NCBI GenBank assembly: GCA_003151515.1
Contig: PLXS01000008.1
Span: 1-64,000 of the forward strand
Source of the DNA: Opitutaceae bacterium
GTDB lineage: Bacteria > Verrucomicrobiota > Verrucomicrobiia > Opitutales > Opitutaceae
Reading direction: 5' to 3'
DNA length: 64,000 nucleotides
Made by a program: the position numbers and the translations under genes
Shown: positions 47,423 through 57,700 of the stretch, piece by piece
Layout: the number at the start of each line of letters is the position of its first letter
Numbering within the stretch: the first letter of the stretch is position 1
The notes under the pieces: generated by a model
Seen by the model: only the letters and a program-made list of their open reading frames with translations
What the model was told of the DNA's origin: nothing
The model's database searches: none

Positions 47423-49410
47423 GCAACGAGTCACCTCTGTTGGCGGTGGCCGCGGCGGTCGCCGTCGGCTGCATCTCGCTCTGGTCGAACCCCCAGAGGA
47501 GGACGAACCAGCGCTTCTTCCTGGTCTCTCTGCACGTGTCGCTGTGGCTGGTGCTGCTCTACTTCGCCCTGGGCGGCAAGGGGGACGCCTCGTGGCTGCG
47601 CGTGACGGCCGCGGTCGGCGCGACGATCTTCATCCCGCTGTGGCTCCTCAAGGAGTCGATCCTGGACGAGAACGAGACGCTCGCCCGAGCCCTGCTGCGC
47701 GCCCGCTACTGGCTTGCCGCCACGGCGGCCCTGGTCGCGATCTGCTACACGCGCTTCTTCATCCCGCCGGAGTCGACCTCGCAGGCGCCCGTGTTCGGCG
47801 CGGGCTACTACGTCTTCATCGCCGGCATCGTCCTCACCTACCTCATCCTGAGCATCGAGGTCACGGCGCAGCTCCGCGAGCAGTCGGGGATCAGCCGCAT
47901 GGAGCTGCAGATATTCCTGCTCGGCGGGAGCCTCGCCGCGGGCGCCATCCTGCTGCTCATGGTGCTGCGCACGCTCCTCGGCTTCTCGTGGCTCATCCGG
48001 CTGCAGCCTGTGGTCATCATCGCCTTCTACGCGACCATGGTGGTCGCGATAACGACCTACCGCATCTTCGACGCGCGCCAGCTGATCCTGTTCTGCGCGA
48101 GGAAGCTCGTCGTGATCGCGCTCTTCGGCGGCGTCTTCTACCTCGTCTTCGTCGCCCTCAGGTACCTGCTGCCCGAGCCCCTGGCCTTCTTCGTCGCCAC
48201 CGGGGTCTCCCTCGGCATCTCGGGCTGGTTCAACCGGCGCTTCCCGGAGAGCATGTTCAGCTCCTACCCGCGCGACATCATCGCCAGGAAGGCGGCCTAC
48301 GAGGCGGCGCGGCGCGAAACGCACCCCGAGGCGCTCGAGCGCACCTTCCGGTCGATACTCATGCAGTGGTCGCAGTCCGACAACGCCATAATCCTGAGCG
48401 GCACCACGGACACGCTCGAGGGGTCGGGCGAGAGCGTCGACCGCAACTCGAGCGAGCTGCGCCTGCTCAAGGAGCTGCGCTGGGTGACGCCCGAGCGCCT
48501 CAAGCGCGAGCGCTCGTCGCCCGAGCGCGCCAGGCTCGGGGAGTTCCTCGCCGCGAAGCGCCTGAGCGCGGCCGTGTTCGAGGAGGGCCCCATGATGGCC
48601 CTGATCGTCGGGATCGGCGTTCCGTTCTCGCGCCAGCCGATAACCTACCCGCAGGTGATGCAGCTCGTGGAGCTCGCCTCGATAATCGAGGGCGCGCTGA
48701 CGCGCTCCCAGCTCTCCGTCAAGGCGCAGCGCGCCGAGCAGCTGGCGACCGTGGGACTCCTGGGGGCGAGCTTCGCCCACGAGATCCGCAATCCGCTGGT
48801 GACGATAAAGACCTTCGCACAGCTCCTGCCGGACCACCACGGGGAGGCTGAGTTCAGGAACAAGTTCTTCCGCCTGATCGTGGACGAGATCGAGCGCATC
48901 GACAGGCTGATGCAGCAGCTCATGGACCTGTCCGCGCCGCGGGCGTACAGCTCGGAGGAGCTCGAGCTGCACGCGGTTCTGCGCTCCTCCCTCGAGGTCG
49001 CGGGCGGGAGGGCCGCCGACAAGGGCGTTAGGATCATCACCGAGCTCGGGGCCTCCCCCGACAAGGTGCTCACGGATCCCTCGGCGGCAAAGCAAGTCAT
49101 TCTCAACCTGGCCTTTAACGCGATCAGCGCCGCGGAGGAGATGACCGGCGAGCGCTGGATCAGGGTGGCGACGCGCAACGTCGAAGGCGGCGTCGAGATG
49201 GCCGTGAGCGACAGCGGCCCGGGCATATCCCCGGAGATGCGCTCCAAGCTCTTCCAGCCCTTCCAGACCACCAAGTCCTCAGGATTTGGCCTTGGACTTG
49301 CGATTTGCAGCGACATTCTATCTGGCCTTGGTACCCCGATAACGGTCGACCCCTCGGTTGAGGGGCAGGGTGCCACGTTCCGAGTAACCTTCCCATGCCC
49401 TCGATCATAG
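47401..49410 (+). CDS. Polytopic membrane sensor histidine kinase
   Basis: Multiple N-terminal TM helices, GAF-like middle, FAHEIRNPLVTI H-box, QVILNLAFNAISAAEEM N-box, DSGPGI. Confidence 0.9.
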   Translation: MFGDPKIGNESPLLAVAAAVAVGCISLWSNPQRRTNQRFFLVSLHVSLWLVLLYFALGGKGDASWLRVTAAVGATIFIPLWLLKESILDENETLARALLRARYWLAATAALVAICYTRFFIPPESTSQAPVFGAGYYVFIAGIVLTYLILSIEVTAQLREQSGISRMELQIFLLGGSLAAGAILLLMVLRTLLGFSWLIRLQPVVIIAFYATMVVAITTYRIFDARQLILFCARKLVVIALFGGVFYLVFVALRYLLPEPLAFFVATGVSLGISGWFNRRFPESMFSSYPRDIIARKAAYEAARRETHPEALERTFRSILMQWSQSDNAIILSGTTDTLEGSGESVDRNSSELRLLKELRWVTPERLKRERSSPERARLGEFLAAKRLSAAVFEEGPMMALIVGIGVPFSRQPITYPQVMQLVELASIIEGALTRSQLSVKAQRAEQLATVGLLGASFAHEIRNPLVTIKTFAQLLPDHHGEAEFRNKFFRLIVDEIERIDRLMQQLMDLSAPRAYSSEELELHAVLRSSLEVAGGRAADKGVRIITELGASPDKVLTDPSAAKQVILNLAFNAISAAEEMTGERWIRVATRNVEGGVEMAVSDSGPGISPEMRSKLFQPFQTTKSSGFGLGLAICSDILSGLGTPITVDPSVEGQGATFRVTFPCPRS

Positions 49411-51179
49411 TCCTGCTGACCGCGGACGCCGCGCTCGCCGACTCCTGGGAGCGCCAGCTTCCGGCGGGCAAGACCGTGCTCAGGAGCGGATCGCCCGCGC
49501 TCACCGGGGAGCCGTCCGAGCTTGCGGCGGCCGTGGTGCTCGACGCCGCCGCCGAGAGGCAGCTGCCGCGCAGCCTCGAGCGCTGCCCGACGATCTTCGT
49601 CGGCGAGCCCGGCAGCCAGCCCTTCGAGCAGGCACGGCTCTCGGGCAAGGCGAGGGTGTACCTCTCCTACGAGGAGAGCGCGATCCGCCTCAGGGACTTC
49701 GTGCCGCTCGTCGAGGAGATTGCCGAGAAGCAGTCGATGCTTAGCCTGCTCATGGGACGCATCATGAGGGCCGAGACGGCGAAGGCCTCCGCGACGGCGC
49801 TGCCGTTCGTCGCGGCCGACTCCCCGGAGCTCTGGGATTTCCTGGGCGCCGCCATCGAGAACGTGGACAACCGCGAGCGCCTGATCACCGAGTTCAGGCG
49901 CGCCGCGCGCCAGCTCTTCCGCGCCTCGCACGTCATCTTCTTCTTCAGGGAGGGGGACGCCTTCAGGGCCGAGCAGGGCCAGCTTTCCCTGGCGGCCGAC
50001 GACCCCCTGGTGGGATTTTTCGAGCGCCAGCCGGCGATCGTCGACGGACCAACGTGGGAGGGGGCGGCCGACCCGAGGGCCGAGCTCGCGGTGCGCAACC
50101 GCCTCACCCTCTGGGGAGCCAGGATGTTCGTTCCCGTGCACGAGAACGGGCGCCTGATTGGGCTGATTGCGATCGGCGTGCGCGACGACGGGCAGGCATT
50201 CGACGACAAGGACAGGGCCCGGGCCGTCTGCTTCGCCCGGCTGCTCAGACAGTTCATAGTCAAGTCGGCCTTCGTCGGCAGCCTGAGCGCCTCCTCGCAG
50301 TCGCGCAGCCTGGGCGAGAAGTACCTGCCAAGGACGCTTATTCTCGGCCCGGGGGAGGGGGCCCCCGCGGACGCGCCCGTGGTGGTTCGCGACTTGGTCG
50401 GAAGGGTGGCGCGCGCGCGGGAGACCCTGCGGGTCTCCCCGTCGGAGGGGCAGCCGCACCGCGCGAGCGCGGGCGTGATCGCCGAGACGGGCGGCACCTG
50501 GGCCGTCTGGGAGGAGGCGGGCGCGGACGTGCGCGACGCGGTCACCAGGCAGCGCCAGGAGCGCAGCGAGCTCCTGCGAGAGCTTGGCCTCACCCTCGCC
50601 CACGAGTTCGGAAACGCCCTAGTGTCGCTCTCGCTCCTTCGCCAGCTCAGGGCGGATCAGGCCATCCCGGCGACGCTGCTTGACACCCTACGCTCGGAGA
50701 TCGCCAGGCTCGAGTCCGTCAACCGCGTGGTGGGGCTCATGCAGAACCTGCACGAGACGGCGCCGAGCTTCGTCGACATCCGCGAGCTGGCCCGCGCGGT
50801 CGGGCACCAGCGCGGGATCAAGGTGAAGGTGAAGCCCGAGCCTGTCATGCTGACGATCGCGCGCAGCCTCGTCGAATTCGCGCTGCGCGTCCTGATAGAG
50901 ACGGTCTCCGAGAACCGGCCGGAGGGCGTCGCTCAGGCGCTCACGCTGCAGGTGCGCTCGAGCGGGTCCGGGCCCGACCTGACCGCCCTGATCTCCATCG
51001 AGGGCCAGGGCCTCGAGCTCGAGGGCATCATACCGGAGCCCGTCGCCAACGCGGTTCCAAACCAGGGCAGGCTGGGGGTGCTCCTCGCCAAGGAGATCCT
51101 GCGCATGCACAACGGCGACATCCACGGCGGGCCGGGGATGGACGGCCCGGAGATCCTGGTGTCGCTGCGGGGGCTCTAG
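49395..51179 (+). CDS. Pseudo-receiver/GAF/histidine-kinase-like protein with degenerate ATPase
   Basis: LAHEFGNALVSLSLLRQL H-box; GAF-like region; no recognisable N-box. Confidence 0.8.
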   Translation: MPSIIVLLTADAALADSWERQLPAGKTVLRSGSPALTGEPSELAAAVVLDAAAERQLPRSLERCPTIFVGEPGSQPFEQARLSGKARVYLSYEESAIRLRDFVPLVEEIAEKQSMLSLLMGRIMRAETAKASATALPFVAADSPELWDFLGAAIENVDNRERLITEFRRAARQLFRASHVIFFFREGDAFRAEQGQLSLAADDPLVGFFERQPAIVDGPTWEGAADPRAELAVRNRLTLWGARMFVPVHENGRLIGLIAIGVRDDGQAFDDKDRARAVCFARLLRQFIVKSAFVGSLSASSQSRSLGEKYLPRTLILGPGEGAPADAPVVVRDLVGRVARARETLRVSPSEGQPHRASAGVIAETGGTWAVWEEAGADVRDAVTRQRQERSELLRELGLTLAHEFGNALVSLSLLRQLRADQAIPATLLDTLRSEIARLESVNRVVGLMQNLHETAPSFVDIRELARAVGHQRGIKVKVKPEPVMLTIARSLVEFALRVLIETVSENRPEGVAQALTLQVRSSGSGPDLTALISIEGQGLELEGIIPEPVANAVPNQGRLGVLLAKEILRMHNGDIHGGPGMDGPEILVSLRGL

Positions 51180-51209
51180 GGGCGGCCCCGCGCGGAGGAT
51201 CGGGCGCGC

Positions 51210-52034
51210 ATGCAAGACCTTGACAAGATCCTGGCGGCGTGGGCCGCGCCCGAGGCCTCGGTCAGCGGCCTGACGCTCTTCGGCTCGCGGGCCCGCGGCG
51301 GCGCGGACTCGGCCTCCGACTGGGATTTCCAGGTGATCACGTCGCGGCCGGCGATGTTCCGGGACGCGCAGTGGGCCCGGTCGCTGCCCGGCGCCGCGCT
51401 GCGCCTGTACGCGCCGCGCATGACCCGGTTCGGCGGCGTGCCCAAGGTCAACCTGGTTCTGGATGGGGCCGAGGCCGACCTTGTCATCATCCCGGCGGGG
51501 CCGCTGAGGCTTGCGAGGCTCATGGTCGCCCTGGGGCTGCACCGGCCGGAGGGGCCTCTGCGCCGCCGGCTGCGCGACCTCGCGGTCGCGGTTCGCCCCG
51601 GCTGGAGGTTCCTGAAGGGTGGGCGCAGGTGGGGGGCATTCTACGACCGAGTCGTCGCCGAGGTGGACGACCCGCGCCTGGGCGACCAGGAGATCCGGCG
51701 CCTTGGGGACACCTTCGTCTACGACTACCTCTGGACGCTCAGGAAGATAAGCCGCGGCGAACTTGTTGCGGCCCAGCGCGCGCTCCAGCGCGAGCTGGCC
51801 GAGGCGAACCTCAGGCTTGTCCACGAGCTCAGGCTTAGGAGGGGCGAGCCCTCCTTCCCGGAGGGCCGCCGCGCCGAACAGCTCATGGGCGCCGAGGCGG
51901 GCCGCTTTGGCGTCAGCGCCCGGTGCGACGGGCGCGAACTCGCCCAGGAGGCCGGCCGCTGCCGCGACGTCTTTCGCGGGCTCATGGAATCCCTTGTCGG
52001 CGGCTCCTGGCGGTGGCCGGCCGATGTTTCGTGA
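51210..52034 (+). CDS. Nucleotidyltransferase-fold protein
   Basis: LTLFGSRARGGADSASDWDFQVI GSxA..DxD motif. Confidence 0.75.
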   Translation: MQDLDKILAAWAAPEASVSGLTLFGSRARGGADSASDWDFQVITSRPAMFRDAQWARSLPGAALRLYAPRMTRFGGVPKVNLVLDGAEADLVIIPAGPLRLARLMVALGLHRPEGPLRRRLRDLAVAVRPGWRFLKGGRRWGAFYDRVVAEVDDPRLGDQEIRRLGDTFVYDYLWTLRKISRGELVAAQRALQRELAEANLRLVHELRLRRGEPSFPEGRRAEQLMGAEAGRFGVSARCDGRELAQEAGRCRDVFRGLMESLVGGSWRWPADVS

Positions 52035-52147
52035 GCGGCGCCCAGTGGCGCGCGGATTGCGCAACTTGCTGGCGGGGTTGCGGGCCGCGATGCCGCTCTT
52101 GTCTTTGCGGAAAAGAGGCTCACGGTAGGAGCTTTTAACCCTACGAC

Positions 52148-52999
52148 ATGCCCCACGAATTAGAGTTCGACGAGGAGAACAGGAAGTTCGACAAGGCACT
52201 TCTCGAAGCGAGAAAGATGCTTGCGAATCGGGTCGAGGGCGAGCCGTTCAATGAGTTCAACGTTCGCGGCAAGCTCTACGACCTGGCTCACCAGCTGGCC
52301 CCCGAGGCCCGCCGCGGAGAGATAGACACGATCAAGGAGTGGCTCGTGCCCAAGCGGGGCGAGAGGTCGCTCGACGTGGCCGCTGGGAGCGGGTTCCTGA
52401 CCAAGTACCTGCTCGCATGGACGTCGGTGCCTCCGGTGGCGATCGACCCCAGCTACTCGCAGCTTGCGGCGCTGCGCCGAAACGCGCCCGAGACAATCGT
52501 GGTGCACGCCTATCCCGACAACGCCCGGGCGTTGAAGGGCTTCAAGGACGGCCACTTCGACTTCGCAAGCAGCCTGGGTGGGATCCACCACGTCGCCAGC
52601 CAGCGCGCCATGTTCACGAACGTGGCGCGGGTCCTGAGGAAGGGAGGCCGCTTCGTCTTCGCCGACGTGTGCAGCGACACCTTGGTCTCGCGCCACTTCG
52701 ACGAGGTGGTCGCCAGGAAGTGCCTGACCGGGCACACGGCGACGTGGCTCAGCCCCGCGCGGATATCGGAGCTCGTGAAGGGCCTTCCGCTCGTCGCCAA
52801 GCGTGTCGAGGTCATCACCCTGTACATGCGCTTCAGCTCCGAGAGGCAGATGTATCTTTTCTTCAAGGGACTCCACGCGTACGACCTCTCGCAGGAGGAG
52901 GTCCTGCGCGATCTGGGCGGCGTGCTCGGGCTCTCGAGCGTGGGCGGCGAGGTGCACCTGAACTGGCCGCTGCTCTTCGTGAGCCTGGAGAAGGTCTAG
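52148..52999 (+). CDS. Class I SAM-dependent methyltransferase
   Basis: SLDVAAGSGFLTKYLLAW, ASSLGGIHHVASQRAMFTNVARVLRKGGRFVFADV. Confidence 0.88.
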   Translation: MPHELEFDEENRKFDKALLEARKMLANRVEGEPFNEFNVRGKLYDLAHQLAPEARRGEIDTIKEWLVPKRGERSLDVAAGSGFLTKYLLAWTSVPPVAIDPSYSQLAALRRNAPETIVVHAYPDNARALKGFKDGHFDFASSLGGIHHVASQRAMFTNVARVLRKGGRFVFADVCSDTLVSRHFDEVVARKCLTGHTATWLSPARISELVKGLPLVAKRVEVITLYMRFSSERQMYLFFKGLHAYDLSQEEVLRDLGGVLGLSSVGGEVHLNWPLLFVSLEKV

Positions 53000-53009
53000 G
53001 CCCGCCGCC

Positions 53010-54002
53010 TCAACGCCCCGCCTTGAAGAGCTCGGCGATCACGTCCTCGAGGGGGACGTCCTCGATCGTGATGTCGGCGACCGACCCCGCGGCCAACACC
53101 TCCTGGGCGACCGACACCACGTCGTCGCTTGAGACGCGCAGCGTGAAAATGCCGTCGGCGCCGCGGCTCGTCTCGCCGTACTTAGAGCGCCAGCCCTCGG
53201 CGAAGGCCCCCCCGTCCTTCGGCACGAAGCGAACGATGCGCTTGCGGCTGCCGGAGCCCGACTCAAGCCGCGCCAGGGCGCCGTCGTAGATCTTTCTCCC
53301 CTTGTCGATCACGATGACCCTCTCGCAGAGCTCCTTGATGTCGGCCATGTAGTGGCTCGTGAGCAGGATCGTGACCCCGTGCCTCCTGTTGAAGTCGCGC
53401 AGGAAAAGGCGCACGGCCCTCTGGGACACGACGTCGAGGCCGATCGTAGGCTCGTCGAGGAAGAGGACCTGCGGCCGGTGCAGTAGGGCGGCGATGAGCT
53501 CCATCTTCATGCGCTCGCCGAGCGAGAGCTCGCGGACCATGACGTTGAGCTTGTCGGACACCCCGAGCATCGCGACGAGCTCGTCCAGGGTCCGCCTGTA
53601 GCCTTCCGCCTCCAGGCCGTAGATCGCCTTGAGCAGCGTGAAGGACTCGATGGCCGGCAGGTCCCACCACAGCTGGTTCTTCTGGCCCAGTACCAGGGCG
53701 AATATCCTGCGGTAGGCGTTCTCCCTCTTCGTGGGGTCGAATCCCGCGACGCGGGCTCTGCCCGAGGTCGGGAATATGAGGCCTGAGAGCATCTTGAGTG
53801 TCGTCGTCTTGCCCGCGCCGTTAGGCCCCAGGAAGCCGACGAACTCGCCTGCCTTGATCGAAAAGGTGACGTCGCGGGCCGCCGCTGTCTCGTCGTAGGT
53901 GCGGCTGAAGAGCCCCTTGACGCCGCCCCAGAAGCCGGGCTGCTTGCGGTAGGTCCTGAAGATCCTAGTCAGGTTCTCGACTTCGATCATGGCGGCTGGC
54001 AA
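53010..54002 (-). CDS. ABC-2-type transporter ATP-binding protein
   Basis: GFLGPNGAGKTTTLKMLSGL, LSLGERMKMELIAALLHRPQVLFLDEPTIGLD. Confidence 0.93.
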   Translation of the reverse strand: MPAAMIEVENLTRIFRTYRKQPGFWGGVKGLFSRTYDETAAARDVTFSIKAGEFVGFLGPNGAGKTTTLKMLSGLIFPTSGRARVAGFDPTKRENAYRRIFALVLGQKNQLWWDLPAIESFTLLKAIYGLEAEGYRRTLDELVAMLGVSDKLNVMVRELSLGERMKMELIAALLHRPQVLFLDEPTIGLDVVSQRAVRLFLRDFNRRHGVTILLTSHYMADIKELCERVIVIDKGRKIYDGALARLESGSGSRKRIVRFVPKDGGAFAEGWRSKYGETSRGADGIFTLRVSSDDVVSVAQEVLAAGSVADITIEDVPLEDVIAELFKAGR

Positions 54003-54020
54003 CGAAGCACAAAAGGACCG

Positions 54021-54797
54021 TCAAATCGAACCCAGCTTGGAAAAGTCGAGGATGGTGTGGCTGATGAAGCCGGCTTCGAGCGCGGCCCGGTCCGTGAGGG
54101 GGCTCTTCGGGGACTGGTCGTCGCCCAGGCGGAAGACGAGCCGGTGGGTGCCGTCGGCGTCGCGCGGGCTGAAGAGCCCGGGAAGGATGACCCTCGCAGG
54201 CACCGTGCGGCGCATCTCGGTGTCGGCGCGGCACGGGTAGGGGAAGTTGAGGTTGTGGACGACGAAACTCATGGGCGGCGTCTGCTTGGCGAAAAGGGGG
54301 GCCAGGCGCGCGGCGTGGGCCGCCGACACCCGCAGCAGGCCGATGACGTCGGGGTCGTGCGCGGCGGCGGGGTCCTTGATCGCCTCGTAGCGCTCGACGG
54401 GGACGCTCTGCGAGACCGCGATGCCGGGGATGCCGTGCAGCGCCCCCTCGCAGGCGCCCGCCACCGTGCCGCTTCCCAGGATGAAGCCGAGGCTGGCGTT
54501 GAGGCCGATGTTGATCCCGCTGATGACCGCCTCGGGCGGGTCGGCCAGGAGGTGGCCGATGGCGATGTTTATGCAGTCGCTCGGCGTCCCGTCGACCGCC
54601 CACGTCGCGCAGCCGAGGCCCTTCTCGACCCGCGCGGAGTGCACGGAGCGCCCGCGCGACTTCGACGCCCCCGTCCAGCTCTGCTCGACCTTCGGGGCGG
54701 CCACGAAGGTCTCATGGCCCGCGGCGATGAGCGCGCGGACCAGCTCGTGGAGAAAGACGGACTCGATGCCGTCGTCGTTCGTTACAAGCAGCCTCAC
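54021..54797 (-). CDS. surE: 5'/3'-nucleotidase SurE
   Basis: MRLLVTNDDGIESVFLHELVRAL...GTPSDCINIAIGHLLADPPEAVISGINIGLN. Confidence 0.93.
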   Translation of the reverse strand: MRLLVTNDDGIESVFLHELVRALIAAGHETFVAAPKVEQSWTGASKSRGRSVHSARVEKGLGCATWAVDGTPSDCINIAIGHLLADPPEAVISGINIGLNASLGFILGSGTVAGACEGALHGIPGIAVSQSVPVERYEAIKDPAAAHDPDVIGLLRVSAAHAARLAPLFAKQTPPMSFVVHNLNFPYPCRADTEMRRTVPARVILPGLFSPRDADGTHRLVFRLGDDQSPKSPLTDRAALEAGFISHTILDFSKLGSI

Positions 54798-54800
54798 CCT

Positions 54801-56996
54801 TTAGGTCTGGGCTGGAGCGGCCTCCGGCGAGGCCTTCTGGGCCTCGAGTTCCTGCATGGCGGCCTTCCTGGACAGGCGCACCTTGCCGCTGCGCTCGTCG
54901 ATGCCGATGCATTTCACGGTGATCATCTCGCCCATCTTGACTACGTCCTCGGTGCGGCGCACTCGGAAGTCGGCGAGCTCGGATATGTGCACCAGGCCCT
55001 CCTTGCCGGGCGTGCACTCGACGAAGCAGCCGAAGTCCTTGATGCCCGTGACCCGCCCCGTGTAGAGCTTGCCCACCTCGATCGGGGCGCCGCCGCCACC
55101 GCCGGGGCCGCCCGCGCCGCCGCACAGCCCGTCGACTTCCTGGATGGCGCGCGCCATCGCCTCGGCGTTGTTCGAGTAGATGAACACCTTGCCCGAGTCG
55201 TCCTCGGCGATGTCGATCTGGGCGCCCGTGGTCTCGGTGATGCGCCTGATCGTCTTGCCGCCGGGCCCGATTAGCAGGCCGATCTTCTCGGGGTCGATCT
55301 GGATCGTCTGGATGCGCGGCGCGTATTTGCTCAGGTCGGCCCTGGGCGCGGGCATGACGGCCAGCATCTTCCTCAGGACCTCGATGCGGGCGTCGCGAGC
55401 CTGCAGGATGGCCACCTTTGCGATCTCGATCGGAAGGCCGTTGATCTTGAGGTCGAGCTGGAATCCCGTGATCCCCTTGGTGGTGCCGGCGACCTTGAAG
55501 TCCATGTCACCGAAGTGGTCCTCTTCGCCGATGATGTCGGTGATCGTGACCCACTTCGAGATTGAGCCGTCCGGCGCGTTCTCGGTCATCAGGCCGCACG
55601 AGATGCCCGCGACGGGCGCAATGATGGGGACGCCGGCGTCCATGAGCGAGAGGCAGCCGCCGCAGACCGACGCCATGGACGTCGAGCCGTTGGAAGCCAT
55701 GATCTCGGAAACGACGCGAATCGAGTAGGGGAATGCGTCCTCGGGCGGCAGCACGGGCACGAGCGAGCGCTCGGCAAGCGCGCCGTGGCCGATCTCGCGG
55801 CGGCCCGGGGCGCCGAAGCGCCCGGTCTCGCCCACCGAGAACGGCGGGAAGTTGTAGTGCAGCATGAAGCTCTTCGAGGTCACGCCGCCCGTCAGGCCGT
55901 CCATGTCCTGGGCCTCCTTGGTGGGGCCGAGGGTGGTGATGACCAGCGCCTGGGTGTCGCCGCGCTCGAAAAGGGCGCTGCCGTGGACCATCGGCAGCAC
56001 GCCGGCGTCGCACGAAATCTGGCGAAGCGTCTTGGCGTCGCGGCCGTCGGAGCGCACCCCGCGCTCGAGGACAGTCTTGCGGTAGGCCTTGTACTGGAGG
56101 TCCTCGAACACGACGGCCAGGTCGACGTCCGAGAACTTGCCCTCGCCGAGCTCGGCGGCAAGCGCAGCCTTGGCCTCGTCCTTGATCGCCTTGACGTTGG
56201 CGGAGCGCACAGCCTTCTCCTTGCCGAATATAGCGTCGGAGATCTTCGGGCCGGCGATGCGCTCGATGATGGCCCTGGCCTCGGAAGAGGCGCCGACGAG
56301 CGGGAACGTGGCCTTCGGCTTTCCGGCCAGAGCCACCAGTTCCTTGATGGCCTTGATAATCGGCTGGATCGCCTTGTGGGCGAACTCAAGGGCCTCGATG
56401 AACTTCTCCTCGGGCAGCTGGTCGGCGCTTCCCTCGATCATCAGCATGTCCTTCTCGTTGCCGACGTAGATCAGGTCGAGCGACGAGGAGAACATCTGCT
56501 CGATCGTGGGGTTGGCGACAAACTGGCCGTCGATCAGCCCGACGCGGGACGCGGCGATGGGGCCGTTCCACGGGATGTCCGATATCGCGAGGGCGGCGCT
56601 TGCCCCGTTGACCATGGAGATGTCGGACTCGTTCTTCTGGTCGGCCGACAGGAGGATGCCGATGACCTGGACCTCATTCAGGAAGCCCTCGGGGAAGAGG
56701 GGGCGGCAGGGGCGGTCGCAGAGGCGCGACGTGAGGATCTCCTTCTCGGTGGGGCGACCCTCGCGCTTGAAGTAGCCGCCGGGGAAGCGGCCCGCCGCGT
56801 GGTACTTCTCTCGGTAGTCGACCGTCAGGGGGAAGAAGTCCTGGCCCGGCTTCGCGGCCGCCGCGACCGTCGCGGCGACAAAGACGTTGGTCTCACCTAT
56901 GGCCACGTTGACCGCGCCGTTGGCGAGCTTTCCGATGGAACCGGTTGAGAACGTGATCCCGTATTCCGGGACCGTGACTGTGTGTTTCTGCTTCAT
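54801..56996 (-). CDS. pnp: Polynucleotide phosphorylase
   Basis: RNase PH domains, [28 protein letters not shown]1 domain; start 56996. Confidence 0.96.
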   Translation of the reverse strand: MKQKHTVTVPEYGITFSTGSIGKLANGAVNVAIGETNVFVAATVAAAAKPGQDFFPLTVDYREKYHAAGRFPGGYFKREGRPTEKEILTSRLCDRPCRPLFPEGFLNEVQVIGILLSADQKNESDISMVNGASAALAISDIPWNGPIAASRVGLIDGQFVANPTIEQMFSSSLDLIYVGNEKDMLMIEGSADQLPEEKFIEALEFAHKAIQPIIKAIKELVALAGKPKATFPLVGASSEARAIIERIAGPKISDAIFGKEKAVRSANVKAIKDEAKAALAAELGEGKFSDVDLAVVFEDLQYKAYRKTVLERGVRSDGRDAKTLRQISCDAGVLPMVHGSALFERGDTQALVITTLGPTKEAQDMDGLTGGVTSKSFMLHYNFPPFSVGETGRFGAPGRREIGHGALAERSLVPVLPPEDAFPYSIRVVSEIMASNGSTSMASVCGGCLSLMDAGVPIIAPVAGISCGLMTENAPDGSISKWVTITDIIGEEDHFGDMDFKVAGTTKGITGFQLDLKINGLPIEIAKVAILQARDARIEVLRKMLAVMPAPRADLSKYAPRIQTIQIDPEKIGLLIGPGGKTIRRITETTGAQIDIAEDDSGKVFIYSNNAEAMARAIQEVDGLCGGAGGPGGGGGAPIEVGKLYTGRVTGIKDFGCFVECTPGKEGLVHISELADFRVRRTEDVVKMGEMITVKCIGIDERSGKVRLSRKAAMQELEAQKASPEAAPAQT

Positions 56997-57132
56997 GACT
57001 TTGATTTCTTTCTTTTTTGGTAAGCTTTTCGCCCCGGCTCGCTTGGAACGGCGGATGGGGCGGCTGAGTGGGGGATAGGCGCCCGGCGCGCAGGCCGGTC
57101 GGCTTTCGTCGGACTCACTCTGATCCCGAGAG

Positions 57133-57185
57133 ATTTCCGTTTGGCGCCCCGGCGCCCTGGGCGTTGCCTGGCGGCAAACGGAAAT
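57133..57185 (-). promoter_or_regulatory. pnp 5'-leader hairpin
   Basis: ATTTCCGTTTG / CAAACGGAAAT 11-bp perfect arms plus further GC pairs, 53 nt total. Confidence 0.7.
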
Positions 57186-57219
57186 GTCCCGGTACTTGGG
57201 TGAGCGTCTTAAAGACAAC

Positions 57220-57244
57220 GGGCGATCCGCGGATCGGATCGCCC
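57220..57244 (-). terminator. Hairpin terminator after rpsO
   Basis: gggcgatcc-gcggatc-ggatcgccc, 9-bp perfect stem immediately after the stop. Confidence 0.6.
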
Positions 57245-57257
57245 GTTTGCGAAAGGT

Positions 57258-57521
57258 CTATTTGCGCAGATTGAGCTTCTGCAGCAATTCGTTGTACTTC
57301 GGTAGGTTGTGTGTCTTTAGATAGTCGAGGAGCTTGCGGCGCCTGCTGGCCATCTGCAGCAGTCCCCGGCGGGAGTGGAAATCCTTCCGGTGCGTGCGAA
57401 GGTGCTCTGTCAGGTGGTTTATGCGCGCGGTCAGGAGCGCGATCTGCACCTCGCTTGATCCGGTGTCCTTATCGTGGGTCTTGTACTCTGCTATGATCTC
57501 AGGCTTAGCGACTGTAGGCAT
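57258..57521 (-). CDS. rpsO: 30S ribosomal protein S15
   Basis: [54 protein letters not shown]. Confidence 0.97.
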   Translation of the reverse strand: MPTVAKPEIIAEYKTHDKDTGSSEVQIALLTARINHLTEHLRTHRKDFHSRRGLLQMASRRRKLLDYLKTHNLPKYNELLQKLNLRK

Positions 57522-57554
57522 TTTGGTTTAGTTGTGTTGCACGACTGAAGAAGG

Positions 57555-57691
57555 CCCCTTGGGAGGACCCCGTGCCACCCGCTCCGCCAGGGATTGCCCT
57601 GGCCTTGCCGGCGGCACCGTTCCAGCGCGGCGGGATGCCGCACCAGTCGCGGTGGGAGCCCCAACTGGCGGGATCCCACTAACGCAAGGGG
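57555..57691 (-). ncRNA. Candidate structured leader RNA upstream of rpsO
   Basis: Closing stem ccccttg/caagggg enclosing three hairpins (57586-57603, 57611-57641, 57652-57679), hand-paired. Confidence 0.5.
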
Positions 57692-57700
57692 ATAACTTCT

